DNA from: Linanthus parryae
Lineage: Eukaryota; Streptophyta; Magnoliopsida; Ericales; Polemoniaceae
Direction: 5' to 3'
NCBI GenBank assembly: GCA_023055425.1
Contig: JALGPY010000035.1
Span: forward strand, 1,665,501 to 1,729,500
Length of the DNA: 64,000 nt
Part shown: positions 11,103 to 22,086 of the stretch, in pieces
How the letters are laid out: each line of letters begins with the position of its first letter
Numbering within the stretch: position 1 is the stretch's first letter
The notes under the pieces: model-generated
Told to the model about the DNA's origin: nothing
What the model saw: only the letters and a program-made list of their open reading frames with translations
Databases searched by the model: none
Position numbers and translations under genes: made by a program

Positions 11103-11820
11103 GAAAATGGTCTACATGGTCACTGATGATGTCTTTTACATTGATGGCTATAGTGCCATACTCCTAAGAGCATTTTGACAAGAGTTAAATGGATTACCCC
11201 ACTAGCGATTAAAGGGATCTTCCTACCCTGTCTGGGCAGAAAACTAAGTTATACCTTGATGAAAGCAGGATTAAAGTAAGACTATATGTGGAAGCGATCA
11301 TATGCAAGTAATAGTAGTCCAATGATAACATAACGATATAAGATGCAGTTCAATGGAAATATTAAATCAACACAGATGGCAAAGCCTCAGCTACCCAAGA
11401 ATGTTATGCTTCCCATCCCCTCCATAATGTTATGTTCTTCCTCGTCTTCCTCAACCGAGCACCCGTCTAGGATCTTCACAGCCTTCTCATAGATCTCATT
11501 GTTGTCATGGGCTTGTAGATTCTCAATCTTGTTTAAGTCTTACCATTCATCAATTTACTTCGTGCGCAAACATAATTAACGCCACCCCATTTATGTCTAC
11601 TTCTTTGTAACCCTCACCCTGCTCACGATTCTTGGATCATATTGGCTTGATGCAATTTTGGCTCACCAAGAATTTGATACCTAAATATGTCTAAGGGAAG
11701 ATTGGACGCTCTTCAAGAAGCTCTCCAAGATCTCAAATTTTGGCTCACCGAGAAGCTCTACAAGAATATCATATGGTTCTGCTGTTGACACTCTCGATCT
11801 TCTTAATCTCTACAAAAATG
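11103..11820. other. Arm-specific insert carrying a host gene fragment
   Basis: The two sides of this block (CCCCATGCCTGCT and AAAGACCCAACTAATC) are neighbours in the right arm at about 16079-16105. The block was therefore either gained by the left arm or lost from the right. It contains the importin-alpha relic at 11387-11530 and two AAATTTTGGCTCACCGAGAAG-like repeats (11655-11760). No transposon ends were recognised. Confidence 0.65.
11387..11530 (-). pseudogene. Importin-alpha C-terminal fragment
   Basis: On the minus strand 47 codons and a stop read KIENLQAHDNNEIYEKAVKI, then LDGCSVEEDEEE and a diverged end. The first block is the well-known C-terminal helix of plant importin subunit alpha (nuclear import adaptor), where ENLQSH-NNEIYEKAVKILE is near invariant and is followed by an acidic stretch. 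Upstream (11531-11590) only weak traces remain (a GGVN-like codon run) and frame breaks appear, so it is a captured or retroposed piece of the last exon, not a working gene. It lies only in the left arm of the inverted repeat. Confidence 0.75.
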
Positions 11821-11845
11821 AAAGACCCAACTAATCAAGAATCTC

Positions 11846-11848
<3 letters not shown>

Positions 11849-11880
<32 letters not shown>
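11849..11880. repeat. Poly(A) tract
   Basis: About 32 A in a row. The mirror position in the right arm (about 16046-16059) has only about 14. The tract accounts for the lysine-run and phenylalanine-run reading frames seen here. Confidence 0.9.
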
Positions 11881-11882
<2 letters not shown>

Positions 11883-12049
11883 GCATCTCTTCTAGAAACG
11901 GAAAACCTAAATTTCAATATCTCTATCAACATGTTTAATTCAAACACTAAATAAACGATTTGTGCAAATGAACCATAGCGCACCATTGGTTTGATAATAT
12001 GGTAGGTTGCTAATCCGATGGAATTGCAAAGGAAGTGAAGCCGTCGCTT

Positions 12050-12102
12050 CCTCTTTTTCTTCTTCTTCTTCTTCTTCTTCTTCTTCTTCTTCTTCTTCTT
12101 CT
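12050..12102. repeat. (TTC)n microsatellite, left arm
   Basis: About 16 TTC units. The mirror copy at 15835-15876 has about 13 AAG units. Poly-Leu, poly-Lys and poly-Arg reading frames across it are artefacts. Confidence 0.9.
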
Positions 12103-12639
12103 TGAATTGTTTCGGAGTTGGCAGGTGAAGAACCATTGGTGGCGGCGATTTTGTAAAGGAGATTCGGGTGTGCACATCGGCGCTATCAAGATGACTTTAT
12201 ATACGCTTACAGAGGCAGAAAGTACTAGGGCTTTGAGAGGAGATCAATTGTGTGTCTGCACATCGCATCTAAATATCTAGTGTTTTTTTTTTATCAACAT
12301 CTAAATATCTAGTTGATGACCTCATTGAGTTAATTATTATTTTCTTTCTATTCTTTTGCCTTATATTTTGTTTTTTGAGACACACACATACATATAGCAT
12401 TGGGAAACAAAACTATTTCTCAATGAAGAAGAAGAAGAAGAAGAAGAAACAAATCTCACATCGTTGTTATCCGCTCGAGGACATAATCATTGGATACGAT
12501 CCACCTTTACATACTTAACACAAAGGAAATTGATTACAGTTATCGAAGTTAATTTGCAAATAAGTAGCTCGAGTTAATACGAAACAAATTGAAACCGATC
12601 ACCGGAATCGTTATACGAAATAGAGACAAATAATGTAAT

Positions 12640-13550
12640 AAACACCCTACAGATTGTAAGTTAAAACTCCGTAGATTGAGAATCTGACACCGATTTGTGA
12701 GTCGAGGTGCCCCCTTATTAGGCGGTAGCTCTTGGTGCGAATGGATGATATAGCACCTATGCTGGCATAATCGCCGGAGGTAGTTTCAACAGAAGATTTA
12801 GCACGATTGGATTCTTTGTTGACTTCCGAAGAAGTTGAAATAGCCCTTTTCCAAATGGTCACAGAAAAAGCACCGGGTTTCGACTGGTATAATGTAGGTT
12901 TTTTTCCAGAAACATTGGAATACAGTGGGTGAGGAGATTACTGAAGAGATTCTCAAAGTTTTGAATGAAGGCCAATCAGTGAAAGAGTTCAATCATACTC
13001 TTATCGCTCTCATCCCAAAAACGAAACAGCCAAGAAAATAAAAACGAATCAGCAAAAAAAGTACAGTGAGTACCGTCCAATTCGTTTATGCACGTTTTTT
13101 TTATAAAATTGTTGCTAAATGCATTGCTAATAGGCTGAAAAGTGTTTTCCCGGCCTTAATATAAGAAAATCAAAGTGCTTTGTCCCGGAAAGATTGATAT
13201 CTGACAACATTCTCACCGCCTTTGAGGTTATTCACTCTCTAAAGACCAATAAGAAAGAAAAGAAAGGTTTTTTACCATTTAAGGTAGATATGAGTAAAGC
13301 ATACGATATGATTGAATGCAATTTTTCTAAGGAGGTTCTATTTCACCTTGGGTTTGGAATTCGGATCAGATCGTTAATCCTCGATTGCGTTAGTTCAGTG
13401 TCGTTCTCAGTGCTACGCAATGGCTCTCCTCTAGGCCAGTTTCAGCCGGAGAGGGGACTTAGGCAAGGCTGCCCGTTATCCTTGTACCTAATTTTGCAAT
13501 GCAACGACATGCTTTCTATATCGATATCTCAATCAGTTGAGGAAGGTCGT
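12640..13550 (+). pseudogene. LINE-1 reverse transcriptase N-terminal part, left arm (plus)
   Basis: Plus-strand pieces read EEVEIALFQM, APGFDGYNVGFFPET, FNHTLIALIPKTKQP, YRPIRLC, SDNILTAFEVIHSLK, VDMSKAYD and GSPLGQFQPERGLRQGCPLS. These are the RT fingers-palm blocks of plant LINE-1 (an expected 'FADDSL'-like box is absent because the copy ends first). Several frameshifts and stops interrupt it. It ends abruptly at 13550 within EEGR, where it abuts the opposite-strand LINE copy; this is the break point of the palindrome. Confidence 0.8.
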
Positions 13551-15175
13551 TTCCAATCTTCCATCTAACTCCCTTTCTTAGGACATTGCGGCCTAAGAAG
13601 ATACAACTCCATGCATAGGATGGACCGTTTCCCGATTCCGCTTCCAGAAAGGATGAATTTGGGAAGTATTTTGCTTTCAATACCCTGCTACAAAGAGAGT
13701 TACCTTCGTGAATTAGTCTCCACCCTTTTTTGGCTAAAATAGCTTGATTAAACGTCTTGAGATCCTTGAATTGTAGGCCTCCATTAGCTTTTTGTTGTTG
13801 TAGTTTCTCCCAAGCAATCCATTTAATTCCTTTATCCTTGTCGCCCTTGCTCCACCAAAAATTGCGAATAAATCTTTTCATCTTATCACATACCCCGTCC
13901 GGCAATTTAAAATAGGTCATCCCTACGTGGGCAAAGCTTGAGCCTTTGCCTTGATCATAACCTCCTTACCAGCTGCCGATAGATTACGCTCTTTCCATCC
14001 TTTGAGTTTGTTCATCTGTCGCTCGATTAACTTATTGAAACACTTTTGTTCCGCCCCATTGTAATAGGAAGTCCTAAGTATTGGTCATGGTTCGACACTT
14101 CTGGAATTCCTGCTGCTAGTAAGACACTGTTACGTATCTCCTCCGTAACATTTGGTGAGAAAGCTACTGCAGACTTGTCAAGATTAATTTGCTGACCTGA
14201 AGCTTTTTCATAAGCCTGAATAGTATGCAACAAAGTAGTGATATTTGTTGGGTCCACCTAGGAAAAAAATATAGAATCGTCAGCAAAAATAGATGGGAGA
14301 CCACTGGTCCTCCCTGAGAAGCTGTCACTCCAGCTAAACGACCTTCCTCAACTGCTTGAGATATCGATATAGAAAGCATGTCGTTGCATTTCAAAATTAG
14401 GTACAAGGATAACGGGCAGCCTTGCCTAAGTCCCCTCTCCGGCTGAAACTGGCCTAGAGGAGAGCCATTGCGTAGCACTGAGAACGACACTGAACTAACG
14501 CAATCGAGGATTAACGATCTGATCGGAATTCCAAACCCAAGGTGAAATAGAACCTCCTTAGAAAAACTTCATTCAATCATATCGTATGCTTTACTCATAT
14601 CTACCTTAAATGGTAAAAAGCCTTTCTTTTCTTTCTTATTGGTCTTTAGAGAGTGAATAACCTCAAAGGCGGTGAGAATGTTGTCAGATATCAATCTTCC
14701 CGGGACAAAGCACTTTGATTTTCTTATATTAAGGCCGGGAAAACACTTTTCAGCCTATTAGCAATGCATTTAGCAACAATTTTATAAAAAAACGTGCATA
14801 AACGAATTGGACGGTACTCACTGTATTTTTTTGGCTGCTTCGTTTTTATTTTCTTGGCTGCTTCATTTTTGGGATGAGAGCGATAAGAGTATGATTGAAC
14901 TCTTTCACTGATTGGCCTTCATTCAAAACTTTGAGAATCTCTTCAGTAATCTCCTTACCCACTGTATTCCAATGTTTCTGGAAAAAAACCTACATTATAC
15001 CCGTCGATACCCGGTACTTTTTCTGTGGCCATTTGGAAAAGGGCTATTTCAACTTCTTCGGAAGTGAACAAAGAATCCAATCGTGCTAAATCTTCTGCTG
15101 AAACTACCCTCTGGCGATTATGCCAGCATAGGTGCTATATCATCCATTCGCGCCAAGAGCTACCGCCTAATAAGG
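13551..15175 (-). pseudogene. LINE-1 reverse transcriptase, right arm and spacer (minus)
   Basis: Read from 15175 downwards it repeats the blocks of the left-arm copy and then goes further. It has GLRQGCPLS (about 14430), a damaged active-site region where a segment reads LFLLTILYFF instead of an ADD box, ASGQQINLDKSAVAFSPNV (14200-14140), QYLGLPITMGRNKS, then MTYFKLPDGVCDKMKRFIRN and NFWWSKGDKDKGIKW (13920-13800), and a C-terminal AKYFPNSSFLEAESGNGPS block, ending at VRWKIGN. Stops and frameshifts are present. At 13551 the LINE stops mid-domain and turns into the inverted left arm. Confidence 0.85.
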
Positions 15176-15438
15176 GGGTACCTCGACTCACAAATCGGTG
15201 TCAGATTCTCAATCTACGGAGTTTTAACTTACAATCTGTAGGGTGTTTATTCCATTATTTGTCTCTATTTTGTATAACTATTCCCGGTATTCGGTTTCAA
15301 TTTGTTTCGTATTAACTCGAGCTACTTATTTGCAAATTAACTTCGATAACTGTAATCAATTTCCTTTGTGTTAAGTATGTAAAGGTGGATCGTATTCAAT
15401 GATTATGTCCTCGAGCGGATAACAACGATGTGAGATTT

Positions 15439-15513
15439 GTTTCTTCTTCTTCTTCTTCTTCTTCTTCTTCTTCTTCTTCTTCTTCTTCTTCTTCTTCTTC
15501 TTCTTCTTCTTTT
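15439..15513. repeat. (TTC)n microsatellite, right arm, expanded
   Basis: About 25 TTC/CTT units. The corresponding left-arm tract (GAA, 12424-12448) has only about 8, so replication slippage has acted since the arms formed. Confidence 0.9.
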
Positions 15514-17149
15514 TTTTGAGAAATAGTTTTGTTTCCCAATGCTATATGTATGTGTGTGTCTCAAAAAACAAAATATAAGGCAAAAGAATAGAAAGAAAAT
15601 AATAATTAACTCAATGAGGTCATCAACTAGATATTTAGATGTTGATAAAAAAAAACACTAGATATTTAGATACGATGTGGAGACACACAATTTATCTCCT
15701 CTCAAAGCCCTAGTACTTTCTGCCTCTGTAAGCGTATATAAAGTCATCTTGATAGCGCCGATGTGCACACCCGAATCTCCTTTACAAAATCGCCGCCACC
15801 AATGGTTCTTCACCTGCCAACTCCGAAACAATTCAAGAAGAAGAAGAAGAAGAAGAAGAAGAAGAAGAAGAAGAGGAAGCGACGGCTTCACTTCCTTTGC
15901 AATTCCATCGGATTAGCAACCTACCATATTATCAAACCAATGGTGCGCTATGGTTCATTTGCACAAATCGTTTATTTAGTGTTTGAATTAAACATGTTGA
16001 TAGAGATATTGAAATTTAGGTTTTCCGTTTCTAGAAGAGATGCGTTTTTTTTTTTTTTAATAGAGATTCTTGATTAGTTGGGTCTTATAGGCAGGCATGG
16101 GGTGTTAATGTTTCCAAAGACAAAGATCATTTATTTATTTTTTTCCAAATCCTCAAGCAAGCAAAGCAGAAGGTAGTCTACTAATGTCTGTTGAAGCGAT
16201 CATGGGAAAAACCATTCTTTAAGAACCAATCTGTGAATTCTTATAGGCAAACTTCGAGGAGTGTACCCAAGGGATCCTCCTTGCTTTGGCTGAGGTGAAT
16301 TCTCCTTGTAGTTCTGCATATTATATGCGAGGATGGTTGCTAGAGAGCTTTTGAGAGAGTTTCTTCAAACTATGGAGAGTTTTCTAACTTGTTAATACTA
16401 GCGACTTCGAACATTTAAGTTACTCTTTAAGCATGACGTAATCAACTGTCTATTCTTGTTTGCTTTTATAATTTGCTATTAGGTTATCATTTCAGATAAT
16501 GCAACTGGAGCTGAGAAAACCTGTACCTTAATTGTTACTCGAAATATCTTTCTACAGGTAGGAATGTTGGATTTTCCCTTGTTGTTTCCGAACATGGAAA
16601 CTGTGCTTTGGTCTATATCTTCTATCTGTTGGATTGTTGTAGTAGCTTGTGGTGTCTTGACAATCTATGAGTTAATAACATACTTTCTATGATCTGCTAT
16701 TTGACGCGGCATCTTTACGTCATCATTCATCAATGGACTACTTGAACTTGTATAATCAATTCCTAAGTAGTGCATTTTAACCATACTTTTGTAAAGGTAG
16801 TACTTATATATTTCATGTCATCATTCATCAATGGACTACTTGAACTTGTATAATCAATTCCTAAGTAGTGCATTTTAACCATACTTTTGTAAAGGTATTA
16901 CTTATATATTTTTCATCATTAGGAGCATCCCCACAGTTGATGCATGCATCCTCTCATCAAAATTGATGTCATGCATGTACCTCTCTATTTGAAGATCAAA
17001 CTCCAATACGTCTTCCTATTTAATAGATTTATTCATATTTTTAGTTTGTTGAGATAATGGTTATTTATTTAAAATTTGTCACAATCTTAATTAAAAACCA
17101 ACTATAAACATCACGTTGTTTTTGATAAAACTAAAATATAACGGATGGC

Positions 17150-17240
17150 CTACCTTCTGCTTATCGAGGAGCACAGGAACTCAAACCATGTTGCTGATTC
17201 CCTGGCTAAGCGTGCTGTTAAAGTGATACGGATATCGTAT
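17150..17240 (+). pseudogene. RNase H C-terminal fragment (LINE-type), right arm
   Basis: Plus-strand mirror of 9950-10035, reading LLIEEHRNSNHVADSLAKRA. It is an isolated tail of an RVT_3 RNase H domain. Confidence 0.6.
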
Positions 17241-17569
17241 CAATTAGTTATCTTTTATTTCTTTAAGTTAGTTATTTGAATTTTCATATTTGACTAAGCT
17301 TCTGGAAGAGACTGTTTGATAATTTTATGGTTTTTTCTGCTTTGCTTCTTCTTCAGTTGATGCTTTCAAACTTTATATCGTCAAATATGATACTTGACAT
17401 TGCTTGCAATCTGTTGTATGGTGCAGATTCTATCCAAGTACGAAGATGGATAAAATACTTGTTTCTGTTCATGCTAAGGTCACTCTGCATGTAAATAATA
17501 TATGATTCCTTAAGTTCAGCATTGCAAATTCATAAACTCCATATCATCCTATGTCTTGCAGCCTGGTTT

Positions 17570-19140
17570 ATCCTTCCATAGGTTTGCGTTTGCTTAGGTA
17601 TGGAAAGCACGGTGATGTTGGCCAACACAAGGGACATTTTGCTGAAGTTTTAGAGAACTGTGGAATCGGTGCTCAGTACACTATGCCTGGTACCCCTGAA
17701 CAAAATGGTGTGGCTGAGTGTCTTAATCGCACTTTAGATGAGATGATGAGGTGTACATTGAGCTTATCCAAATTACACGAATCTCTTTGGGGTGAAGCTA
17801 TTCTAATTGCCATGTATATCCTAAATCGTGTACCCTCAAAATATGTTCCTAAAACACCATTTGAGTTGTGGACTGGAAGAAAACCTAACTTAAACCATTT
17901 TCGTGTATGGGGGTGTCCTGCTGAATTTAAACTCTATAATCCTCCTGAATCCAAGTTGGGTCCTAGGACCACTCGCTGCTATTTCGTAGGGTACCCGGAG
18001 GGGTCAAAGGTGTATCGTTTCTATCGTCCTGGTCATGGGACAAGAACTTTTGAATCTAGTAATGCAAAATTCTTTGAAGACAATGTGGGTGATTATGCTT
18101 CCCCTACTATCCAGTCTGAACCGTCCAAGATTTTGTGTCGTTGCCTATTGTGATACAAAAATCAAGTGCTCCAACTTTAGAGACAATGGATGAAGTGATG
18201 GATGCCCCAGTTGTCCCTGTTGAATTGTCACCGCAAGGTGAGAATGTTCAACAAGATCAACCCCCTGTGCGTAGATCTGAAAGGGTTAGGAGACCTACAA
18301 TTTATCAGGATTTTTTTTTATCTTGGAGAACATGATATAGTTGATCCCATAAGTTACTGCGATGCCATTGTCAGTGTACAGGCTGATAAGTGGATTGAAG
18401 CAATGAAGGAGGAAATGAACTCAATGTCTAATAATGATGTATGTGAGTTAGGTTAGCTTCCTAAGGGTTCTAAAGCCATTGGGTGTAAATGGATGTTCAG
18501 GACCAAGAAATATTCCAAGGGGAATATTGCATGGTTTAAAGCTAGACTTGTGGCGAGGGTTTTACTCAAAGAGAGGGCGTTGAATACACTGAAACCATTT
18601 CTCATGTTTCCTCAAAGGATGCGTTTCGCATTAGTATGGCATTAACTGCACATTTTGACTTAGAACTTCACCAAATGGATGTGAAAACAGCCTTCTTGAA
18701 TGGTGATCAGTACGAGGAGGTGTATATGAAGCAACCCGAGGGGTTTGTATCAACCGGAACTGAAAATTTGGTCTGCAGGTTAAAGAAGTCTATTTATGGC
18801 CTTAATCAAGCATCAAGGCAATGGTACTTAAAGTTTCACCAGGTAATGGTATCTCTTGGTTCATTGAGAATACAGTTGACTCTTGAATATATCTCAGGAT
18901 CAGTGGGAGCAAGTTTATTTCCTTGATTTTATATGTTGATGACATATTGCTTGCCAGTAGCGATTTGGGATTATTGTATGAAGTCAAGAAAATGTTGTCT
19001 GGTAGCTTTGACATGAAAGACCTTGGTGAGGCCTTTTTTTGTTGGCGATTGAAATTAAGAGAGATCGACGTTGGAAACTTTTGGGGTTGTCTCAGAGTGC
19101 TTACATTGATCGCGTCCTCGTGGGATTTAACTAAAGATTA
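17570..19140 (+). pseudogene. Copia-4 integrase to RT fragment
   Basis: It enters in the integrase core just after the second catalytic Asp region, as YGKHGDVGQHKGHFAEVLE. It continues through QYTMPGTPEQNGVAE (catalytic Glu), RVPSKYVPKTPFELWTGRKP and the FVGYPEGSK block, a linker, then RT with AIGCKWMF, HQMDVKTAFLNGD, KKSIYGLNQASRQW and YVDDILLAS (about 18925-18960). Frameshifts near 18145, 18310, 18550 and 18900, and a stop at 18454, make it non-functional. It ends near 19140 inside the RT connection, where it is joined to the integrase of a different copia (copia-2). The sequence style differs clearly from copia-2 and the young element. Its left edge is the inverted-repeat boundary. Confidence 0.85.
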
Positions 19141-20695
19141 TTTTAAGGCCAAATCTGAATCCTTTGAAAAGTTCAAAGAAATCTAGAATGAAGTAGAGAA
19201 GAAACTTGGCAAGAGTATTAAGGCCTTACGATTAGATCGTGGAGAAGAATACTTGAGCAAGGAGTTTCACGACTATCTTAGAGAGTGTGAGATCTTGTCC
19301 CATCTCACTCCACCCGGAACGCCACAGTGGAATGGTGTTTCCGAGAGGAGGAATTGAACAATGTTGGACACGGTTTCGATCTATGATTTGTCAGACTGAT
19401 CTTCCAAAATCTTTTTGGGGACACGCTCTATTAACTGCAGGCTTTACCCTTAACCGTGCTCCATCCAAACAAGAGTATTAAGGCCTTACGATTAGATCGT
19501 GGAGAAGAATACTTGAGCAAGGAGTTTCACGACTATCTTAGAGAGTGTGAGATCTTGTCCCATCTCACTCCACCCGGAACGCCACAGTGGAATGGTGTTT
19601 CCGAGAGGAGGAATTGAACAATGTTGGACACGGTTTCGATCTATGATTTGTCAGACTGATCTTCCAAAATCTTTTTGGGGACACGCTCTATTAACTGCAG
19701 GCTTTACCCTTAACCGTGCTCCATCCAAACCAGTCATGAAGACTCCATATCAGATATGGACTGCGAGGCGTCCCATAGTGTATTTCATGAAGATTTTGGG
19801 TTGCAATTTCTATGTAAAGCTTTTACAAATAGACAAGCTCATACCCAAGTCGGATAAGAGTAAGCTTGTGGGATATCCTAAGAAAACGAAAGGCTATTAT
19901 TTCTACAATCCAATTGAGAACAAAGTATTTGTTGCTCGGAACGGTGTGTTTCTAGAAACAGATTTTGTCTCTAAAGAATCCAGTGGTAGGACTGTAGAAC
20001 TTGAAGAAATTCAAGGACCACAAACCACTAATCCTACAATCGAACATAAGCACGAACCACAAGATGTTGTGGAGCAGCCTGCTCAAGTAACACAAGAACT
20101 GCGTAGGTTAAGTAGGATTCATTAGGGGCCAGCGAGGTATGGACTTCTCGTGACTGAGCCCGGTGATGTATTACTCATGGATGATGAGCCTAACACCTAC
20201 AAAGAGGCCATGAAAGGGCCATACTCTCAAAAGAGGCATGAAGCCATGAGATTCGAAATGGAATCCATGTATACCAACAAAGTGTGGACTCTGGTGGAAC
20301 AACCCCAAGGGGCTCTGACCATAGGGTGCAAGTGGGTCTTCAAGAAGAAGACCGACATGGATGGCAACATAATTTCCTTTAAGGATCAATTGGTGGCAAA
20401 AGGGTTTAGACAGATTCATGGTATTGACTATGATGAAACATTTTCACCAGTCGCGATGACCAAATCCATTCGCATCTTACATGCTATTGAAGCTTATCAC
20501 GATTATGAGATTTAGCATATGGATGTCAAAACAGCATTTCGGTATGTAAACCTCCTTGAGGATGTGTACATGACACAATCAGAGGGTTTTGAAGATCCAG
20601 AGCATGGATGTCAAAACAGTGTGTAAGTTGCACCGAAACATTTATGGATTGGAGCAAGCTTCTAGGAGTTGGAATATGCGTTTTGATGATGCAGT
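19141..20695 (+). pseudogene. Copia-2 integrase and RT N-terminal part
   Basis: It begins at KAKSESFEKFKEI in the integrase, directly comparable with the young element at 62095. It then has LGKSIKALRLDRGEEYLS, TPPGTPQWNGVSERRN, the KLVGYPKKTKGYYFYNP block, and RT start GCKWVFKKKTDMDGN, DYDETFSPVAMTKSIRI and IYGLEQASRSWNMRFDDAV. Stops occur at KEI*NEV, RN*TML, RIH*GP and YEI*HMD, and a 260-bp tandem duplication interrupts it. It is cut at GATGATGCAGT (20695) by the 2-kb LTR element and resumes at 22731. Gag, protease and the first integrase part are absent. Confidence 0.85.
19211..19730 (+). repeat. 260-bp tandem duplication in copia-2 integrase
   Basis: 19211-19470 and 19471-19730 read the same from AAGAGTATTAAGGCC to GCTCCATCCAAAC, with no difference seen by eye. 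The period is not a multiple of three, so it also breaks the frame. Only one copy of this segment exists in the related young element (62159-62420). Confidence 0.9.
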
Positions 20696-21332
20696 TTTAA
20701 ATTGTGCATTCCAGAAAGATGGATCATCATCCACGTGGCAGTCATCCAGAAGGTTCAATGGTACTCCGTATACACCCTATCATATCTTCATCATTTACAT
20801 ACACTTATATTCGAGCCTATCCATATGGGGGCTGTGAGACATGGTTTCCCGCGATACTAACCGCAGGGGAGTTGTAGGGACTTAGTGTCTTAGAGGTTAG
20901 AGTAAGGAACGTCGCGCGAGAGCAAGAACCACCTCGAGCGCGACCCTTTTAATTGCTTGAGAGATCTGATGACAACGTTCCCTATATATGTGGATAACTG
21001 CTCGATTGGTTTCCTATCTATACGGATGAACGTGTAACGTGCCCTATATGTACGGGTGAGCGTGACGTTACGAGACAGATATCTCGCCATCCTTTATGGC
21101 ACGCATTAACACCTCGTAACGGTCACCTCTAAGCCCTATATATGGAGATGTATTCCTTCCATAGAAACTCTGGAACCTTTGGCTAATCATCATTGTCTCT
21201 CACTCTGGCAATTGCATGAGCTTACTCTTCCCCTCCTCACTACCCCAATCTCTCTGTTATCTATTCCTGTTCTTGTTCTTGTCTATTGTAGGTTTACAAT
21301 GAAGATCTGTCTTACAGGATCCTCAGTACACA
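20696..21332 (+). repeat. 5' LTR of the 2-kb element
   Basis: Direct repeat of 22087-22725. It shares GGATCATCATCCACGTGGC, the CCCTATATATGGAG block (TATA-like, about 21136) and the terminal CAGGATCCTCAGTACACA. Many scattered differences from the 3' LTR show an old insertion. Confidence 0.9.
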
Positions 21333-21347
21333 TTTGGTGAACCCGAC

Positions 21348-21608
21348 ATGAACCCACCTTCAAAACTTCCAAAATCTTTGCAATCATGTCTCAGGAAACC
21401 AACCCCCGTGAAGGCAATCTTTTTTCTCTTAAGGGACGATTTCTTGAGAGATGAGAACCCATATAATATCACCACCAATACCAATGTCCAGGCTCAAACC
21501 ACTTCTGGGAGCAATCCTTCACTAGAGATGTTGAACGCCACAATTGAGAGCCAAGCTAGGTCCATGCAGGCCCAATCTGCCCAGATAGCCCAAATCATGG
21601 TGATCTGA
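21348..21608 (+). pseudogene. Short gag-like frame of the 2-kb element
   Basis: An 86-codon frame starts 15 bases after the LTR. It is Asn/Ser/Gln rich with a helical, repetitive tail (ESQARSMQAQSAQIAQIM) that could form a coiled coil, as N-terminal gag segments of gypsy elements sometimes do. No zinc knuckle or enzyme motif is present. I do not recognise it, and gag ancestry is a guess from position. Downstream (21610-22080) there is no open frame. Confidence 0.35.
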
Positions 21609-22086
21609 TTTCAGAACATGAAGAGAAGGATGATAATTTCTAACCTTGTTGTTTCTTGAGTGAATGAGCTGCTTGAGTGATGTTGTCAAGAATTTGATCG
21701 AAGACCTGAAATTGCTGGTGGGGGTTCTCTCTCTGAATCATAAACCTTTGGTAGCAACAATGGTGAAAAAGTTCTAATCGTTGGGGGCGAGAGATTTATA
21801 TAGTCCTCTGAAAGGTTCCGACCTTTCAGTATTTGTTCGAATCAATCGTTATCTCGAAACCGGCGGAAATTTGTGGATGTCGTCGCGATTCACGCAATCC
21901 ACGTCATGACACGCCCTATTAAAGGCTATACGACATTTTCAGAGACCTAGGCAATCATGGCAGCGCCTGGGGGCTAGGGTTTTTGAATTTTGAATTAATT
22001 CGAGGATCTGCGCGTGGAGCCTCGCACGGCTAATTTTGTGCGATTACACATCAGGCGCGCGTGATATCCGCGCAAAAGGGGGCTAA

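Larger units (their letters stand above)
9622..13550 (+). repeat. Left arm of giant inverted repeat
   Basis: It begins AAACCAGGCTGCAAGACAT and is the reverse complement of 14337-17569. Matching landmarks: RNase H tail 9950-10030 versus 17150-17240; the CAAATATGAATAATC-type blocks at 10300-10480 versus 16750-16900; TTC/GAA tracts; and the LINE RT block 13190-13550 versus 14340-14700. The arm is about 700 bp longer than its partner because 11103-11820 (with an importin-alpha relic) has no counterpart. Microsatellite lengths also differ between arms, so the repeat is not a simple assembly mirror. Confidence 0.85.
14337..17569 (-). repeat. Right arm of giant inverted repeat
   Basis: Reverse complement of the left arm, from the LINE RT (14337) out to GTCTTGCAGCCTGGTTT (17569). 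The unique spacer between arms is 13551-14336. Beyond 17569 the sequence changes at once into a copia integrase frame. Confidence 0.85.

Noticed and set aside
11831..12280. Poly-Lys, poly-Phe and poly-Leu reading frames (also 15658-16077)
   Set aside because: They come from poly(A) and TTC microsatellites read through; no gene.
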